From an uncultured Myxococcales bacterium (GTDB lineage: Bacteria; Myxococcota_A; UBA9042), in the NCBI GenBank assembly GCA_903924465.1, contig CAIYBN010000131.1:1-64000 (forward strand): a DNA stretch of 64,000 nucleotides. Direction: 5' to 3'. The notes under the pieces are model-generated. The model searched no databases and was not told the origin of the DNA. It was given only the letters and a program-made list of their open reading frames with translations. How positions within the stretch are numbered: the first letter of the stretch is position 1; every line of letters begins with the position of its first letter. The position numbers were made by a program, and so were the translations under genes. Positions 60,880-64,000 of the stretch are shown piece after piece.

Positions 60880-61113
60880 ATGCAACGCAATATCCTGAAA
60901 TCGATTGTGATCTTCGTGTTGTTTGCGACCGTGCTCTCTGGCTGCATTCCCGGCTACGGCTACGGCATGCGCCCCGGCTACTATGGCGGCGGCTATTCCG
61001 GCTACAACTACCGCACCACGACTTTTCGCCCCGCGGGCGGCGGCTGGGGCGGCGGCGGCTGGGGCTACTCTGGCGGTGGTTTCCACGGCGGCGGCCTGCG
61101 CGGCCACCGGTAG
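60880..61113 (+). CDS. Gly/Tyr-rich small lipoprotein
   Basis: A 77-residue protein; GGGAGG at 60869-60874 precedes ATG 60880. The signal ends VLSGC (lipidated Cys22), followed by GYGYGMRPGYYGGGYSGYNY and then GGGWGGGGWGYSGGGFHGGG, a low-complexity Gly/Tyr/Trp stretch, and a basic end (LRGHR). The composition suggests an unfolded, possibly self-associating surface protein. No family is recognised. Confidence 0.75.
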   Translation: MQRNILKSIVIFVLFATVLSGCIPGYGYGMRPGYYGGGYSGYNYRTTTFRPAGGGWGGGGWGYSGGGFHGGGLRGHR

Positions 61114-61188
61114 CGCGGCGGGATGACTTGTTGCGGCGTTTTGTGCACGCTTCCAGACTCGCCGCGGCCTCTCCGGCGTTGGAATGGC

Positions 61189-63180
61189 ATGCGCACTGGT
61201 TTTCGTTCACTGTTGCCCGCCTGCCTGATGCTGATTACCGGGATGGTGCCGCTGCGCGTGGATGCGGATGAACCCGTCGCGATCCTCCCCGAAGCGTGTG
61301 AACCGGCCGTGCTGGCTTGGCTTCTTCCGCTCCGCATGGAGCACCCTGTCACGGCCGACTGGCTCTTGCGTGACGTCGGCATTGACCGAGCCCGATTGCA
61401 ACTGACGCTGGTGGGCCCTGCTGAACGCACCATTCAGGTCGTGATCGGGCACGTGGCCAACGAAACAGCTGGGGAACGGTTGGGCGATGTGCGCCTGCAG
61501 TGCCCGCCGGTGGTGCCGCAGGACGTGTGTCTCGCGGTGAAGCAGGCGTTGAGCGTCGAGCCGCGTGCGCCCTCGCCCTGGTTGCTGCAACAGACGCGGG
61601 TGAATGGAGCCGCTGCGGTTGAGCGTGCCGAGCCGCAGTTCTCCAACCGGGATCCGACCCGCGCCGCGCGCTGGACCTTGCTCGGACTGTGGATTGCGCT
61701 CGCCTGTCTGCTGCTGGAACTGGCCCGACGGCGGTGCCGGGCGCTGTCGAGGCGCGCCTGGCTGGGCGTGCTGTCCGTGACCTTGCTTGGCGCTGCAGTG
61801 CGGCTCTGGTTGGCGCCGCGCGGCTTGCAGCACGAGCTGTTTCACGCCCGAGAGTCGCTGGCCTTTTTGCACGGGAGTTCTGGTGTTGCCAACGGCGAGT
61901 CCGTTCCAGCGTTGGTGAATGCGATCAATGCGCTGACGCTGGGCGATGAAACCACCTTGTATGGCGTGACGCTGGTCGCCGCCGTGATCAGCATTCCGGC
62001 GCTCGTCTGGTTTGCCGCGCAACTCACGGGGCAATTCCGCGTGGGACTTCTCGCCGGCGTGCTGCTCGCCGTGTTGCCCAATCACGTGCACTTTTCGGCG
62101 AGTGAGGAATTTGCCATCACCGGTCTGGCGCTGGCCTTGCTGAGCTGGGCGGCTTGGATGGATTGGCTGACCGCGTGCGGGCCCGTCGCGCTGGGGATCG
62201 CGACCGTCGCGGCAGTCCTCGCCATGCAGTGTCGACCGGAGTTGACGCTGCTGCCTCTGATGCACCTGACCCTCTTTCTGGCGGTCGTGCCCCGTCGGGA
62301 TTGGCCGGCAGTGCTGCGGCGCCGCAGTCTGTGGCTGGCGATCGGAGTCGCCGTGCTCGCCAGTTGGCACGTGCCGATGGACGTCCACACGCGCGGCGCC
62401 TTTCCGGGCCTGTCTTCAACCGCGATGCGGCAAATCTGGCTACGGCTGGTGTGGCTGGATCAGGACTTGGCCACGTGGCCGATGTGGGCCTGGCTGCTTG
62501 CCGGCTTGGCATTCGCCTTCACACGCGCGACTGCCCGCGCGCTCTGGCTGGCTGGCTGGTCTGCGCTGTTCACGGTCGTGCTCTTATCCCTGTATGCCGG
62601 TTTTGGCGCGTATGCGTGGCGGATGCAGTTGCTGCCCGCTGCGCTGGCGTGTGTCGGGATGGCCTGGCTGGTGGAAGCGGCGCCGCGGCGGGCCATTGTC
62701 GTTGCGACTGCGCTGGCGCTGACTGCGGGTCTGCAGCTGTGGGCTGTGCGTGAAGTGGTCGCGCGGCCCAGCCTGACCGAGTTGCAGTACCGTTTTCAAC
62801 GACAGCACATCCAGGATTTGCCGCCTCGCGCGGAGATTCTCGCGGTCCTTTCGGCCCCGCTGGACCACTTGCCGCGGCTGGGTGGGCTGCGCGCCGGCGA
62901 GACGCGGGTGCTCCACGATGCAACCGATCCGGCTGATCTTCCGCCCGCCGGTCCGGGCCTCGTCTGGTTGCAGTCCGCGGCGTGTTGGGTGCAATGGTCG
63001 GGTGAAGTGCGTGCGCCCATCGGGTTGCAACCGGCGTGCCAAGCCGTGCATGACCGCTACCGCATGGAACCGATCGCGGAGATGGACCTACCGCCAACGG
63101 ACGAGCTGTCCTTGGTTTCGGCACTGGCGCCAGGTCCGCGCGGCTACCGGATCGGCTACTATCGCCTGAAGCCGCGTTGA
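61189..63180 (+). CDS. Polytopic membrane protein, ArnT/PMT-like glycosyltransferase candidate
   Basis: A 663-residue protein from ATG 61189. An N-terminal signal and extracytoplasmic region (to about residue 160) precede ten or more membrane segments (residues about 165-540), then a soluble C-terminal domain of about 115 residues with paired Cys. The topology resembles GT39/ArnT-type transferases that use polyprenyl-phosphate sugars, but the characteristic acidic loop after the first membrane helix is not clear; LQHELFHARESLAFLHG is at that place. The N-terminal exported region is atypical. Substrate is unknown. Confidence 0.6.
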   Translation: MRTGFRSLLPACLMLITGMVPLRVDADEPVAILPEACEPAVLAWLLPLRMEHPVTADWLLRDVGIDRARLQLTLVGPAERTIQVVIGHVANETAGERLGDVRLQCPPVVPQDVCLAVKQALSVEPRAPSPWLLQQTRVNGAAAVERAEPQFSNRDPTRAARWTLLGLWIALACLLLELARRRCRALSRRAWLGVLSVTLLGAAVRLWLAPRGLQHELFHARESLAFLHGSSGVANGESVPALVNAINALTLGDETTLYGVTLVAAVISIPALVWFAAQLTGQFRVGLLAGVLLAVLPNHVHFSASEEFAITGLALALLSWAAWMDWLTACGPVALGIATVAAVLAMQCRPELTLLPLMHLTLFLAVVPRRDWPAVLRRRSLWLAIGVAVLASWHVPMDVHTRGAFPGLSSTAMRQIWLRLVWLDQDLATWPMWAWLLAGLAFAFTRATARALWLAGWSALFTVVLLSLYAGFGAYAWRMQLLPAALACVGMAWLVEAAPRRAIVVATALALTAGLQLWAVREVVARPSLTELQYRFQRQHIQDLPPRAEILAVLSAPLDHLPRLGGLRAGETRVLHDATDPADLPPAGPGLVWLQSAACWVQWSGEVRAPIGLQPACQAVHDRYRMEPIAEMDLPPTDELSLVSALAPGPRGYRIGYYRLKPR

Positions 63181-63313
63181 CGCATTCGGTGGATGACTGG
63201 CGCTGCACACTCTGAATTTTATGGACAAAATGGCGCTTGACGCTCGATCCGCGGCGGTCCAGACTTGCCGGCACGCGCGCAATCATGGCTGGACGCGCAC
63301 AAAGGGTTCACGC

Positions 63314-64000
63314 ATGGGTTGCGCAACGTCATCGCGATGGCGCGTTCTTGCACTCGTTTGCATCGCTGGCCTGTGGGCCGCGGCGGCGAATGCTCTGGAC
63401 GTTCGGGCGTTTCCCGCTACCCATCGCATTCTCGACCGCGCAGGCTTGCCAGCCGGCGCCACGACGGTGTCCTTGGCGGCGAGTCGCGATGAATTCGAGG
63501 GATTTCAGCTGCTCGTCGTGGCAGACGCGGGCGACGCACAGGCGTTGAACATGACGCTGAGCGATTTCAGCGGTCCCAACGGCGCGCACATTCTCAGCGC
63601 CAACGCCGAGTTCTACCGCGAGCGTTATGTTCACGTCACGACGCCCTCGTTCTGCAACTACCCGTTCAACACGCAATGCGACGCGCATCCCGAGTACAAC
63701 CGCGTTGCCGGCGATTTTCCGGAACAATTGGTGCCGTTTCGCGACCCCTACGGCAGCAATGCCCCCGTCGCCGCACCGTTCGACGTCACGCCGGGTTCGT
63801 TTGCCGTCGTCTTTGTCGATCTGCACGTACCCAAGGATGCCGCGCCGGGCGACTACGCCGCGACGCTCACCGTCACCAGCGCAGCGACGAAGGTCGCCAC
63901 CGTGCCGGTCCAGCTGCATGTCTGGAATTTCACGATGCCAGCCAAGCGCAGCATCGCCACCGCCTATGGTTTTTCCGAAGGCAGCATCCGTCGCTATCAC
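63314..64000 (+). CDS. DUF4091-type secreted protein, 5' part (cut by window edge)
   Basis: A frame open from ATG 63314 to the right edge (229 codons, no stop), with AAGGG upstream. A signal peptide (residues about 9-27, ending ANA) is followed by ALDVRAFPATHRIL, then LAASRDEFEGFQLLVV, the entry typical of DUF4091/glycoside-hydrolase-like proteins, and DLHVPKDAAPGDYAATLTV with VQLHVWNFTMP, a beta-sandwich accessory domain. The catalytic barrel would lie to the right of the window. The gene is exported; sugar specificity is not visible. Confidence 0.8.
   Translation, partial: MGCATSSRWRVLALVCIAGLWAAAANALDVRAFPATHRILDRAGLPAGATTVSLAASRDEFEGFQLLVVADAGDAQALNMTLSDFSGPNGAHILSANAEFYRERYVHVTTPSFCNYPFNTQCDAHPEYNRVAGDFPEQLVPFRDPYGSNAPVAAPFDVTPGSFAVVFVDLHVPKDAAPGDYAATLTVTSAATKVATVPVQLHVWNFTMPAKRSIATAYGFSEGSIRRYH

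Overview
The window is 64 kb of high-GC DNA whose gene content points to a Gram-negative, myxobacteria-like organism (Myxococcota or a neighbouring deltaproteobacterial lineage). The reasons are about eleven predicted lipoproteins, two eukaryote-type Ser/Thr kinases, three FHA or WD40 signalling proteins, DUF1566 and sulfatase-modifying-factor modules on lipoproteins, and two large proteins built from Cys-rich CDDGNPCT-type modules. This assignment is inference from gene content; no rRNA or tRNA gene was seen. I saw no insertion sequence, prophage or CRISPR array.

Layout. 0-2.4 kb: a small outer-membrane-like protein, then three tiny envelope genes (DUF948-like, YtxH-like and a 49-residue lmo0937-type membrane peptide) and an intergenic 43-bp tandem repeat. 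2.4-12.2 kb: a PHP-domain lipoprotein with a C45 acyltransferase, periplasmic Cu/Zn superoxide dismutase, a PHA-system small protein, an NAD-binding dehydrogenase overlapping dUTPase, a TonB-domain/TonB-dependent receptor fusion, Lgt and an extensin-like protein. 12.4-17.9 kb: an MlaF-type ATPase with an unusually long MCE protein, divergent from an FHA-GAF histidine kinase whose stop overlaps an NAD kinase gene. 17.9-26 kb: two unknown membrane/lipoprotein genes and a MoxR/DUF58/DUF4350 operon. 26-32.7 kb: phospholipase C-type phosphoesterase, small Cys-rich lipoprotein, pirin, an MBOAT plus SGNH acetylation pair and MgtC. 32.9-49 kb: the Cys-rich region, with a 43-module lipoprotein, a formate/nitrite channel, a four-DUF1566 lipoprotein with a TPR membrane protein, a PAS-adenylate cyclase, and a second Cys-rich lipoprotein overlapping a WD40 Ser/Thr kinase. 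49-54.8 kb: acyl-CoA thioesterase, unknown secreted protein, MBL hydrolase, small lipoprotein, then folD-gcvT-gcvH for one-carbon/glycine metabolism, with a strongly structured spacer between gcvT and gcvH. 54.8-64 kb: an operon of Ser/Thr kinase, TPR membrane protein and FHA/AAA+ regulator, a DUF1566-FGE lipoprotein, a Gly/Tyr-rich small lipoprotein, a polytopic membrane protein and the start of a DUF4091-type secreted protein running off the right edge.

How the genes fit together. Much of the window is cell-surface biology: Lgt matures lipoproteins, and the lipoproteins carry acidic low-complexity tethers followed by Cys-rich, DUF1566 or enzymatic domains. Two neighbourhoods look like linked surface-signalling modules. 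One has a Cys-rich lipoprotein, WD40 kinase and divergent cyclase at 43-49 kb. The other has kinase, TPR protein and degenerate FHA/AAA+ regulator next to a DUF1566 lipoprotein at 55-61 kb. A related TPR/two-membrane-segment protein also sits beside a DUF1566 lipoprotein at 38-41.6 kb, so the pairing recurs. The most unusual items are the MCE protein with an apparent C-terminal outer-membrane barrel, the bEBP-like protein that has lost the sigma-54 loop and the Walker B glutamate, the multi-hairpin gcvT-gcvH spacer, and the TPR family with the KMADGxYD motif.
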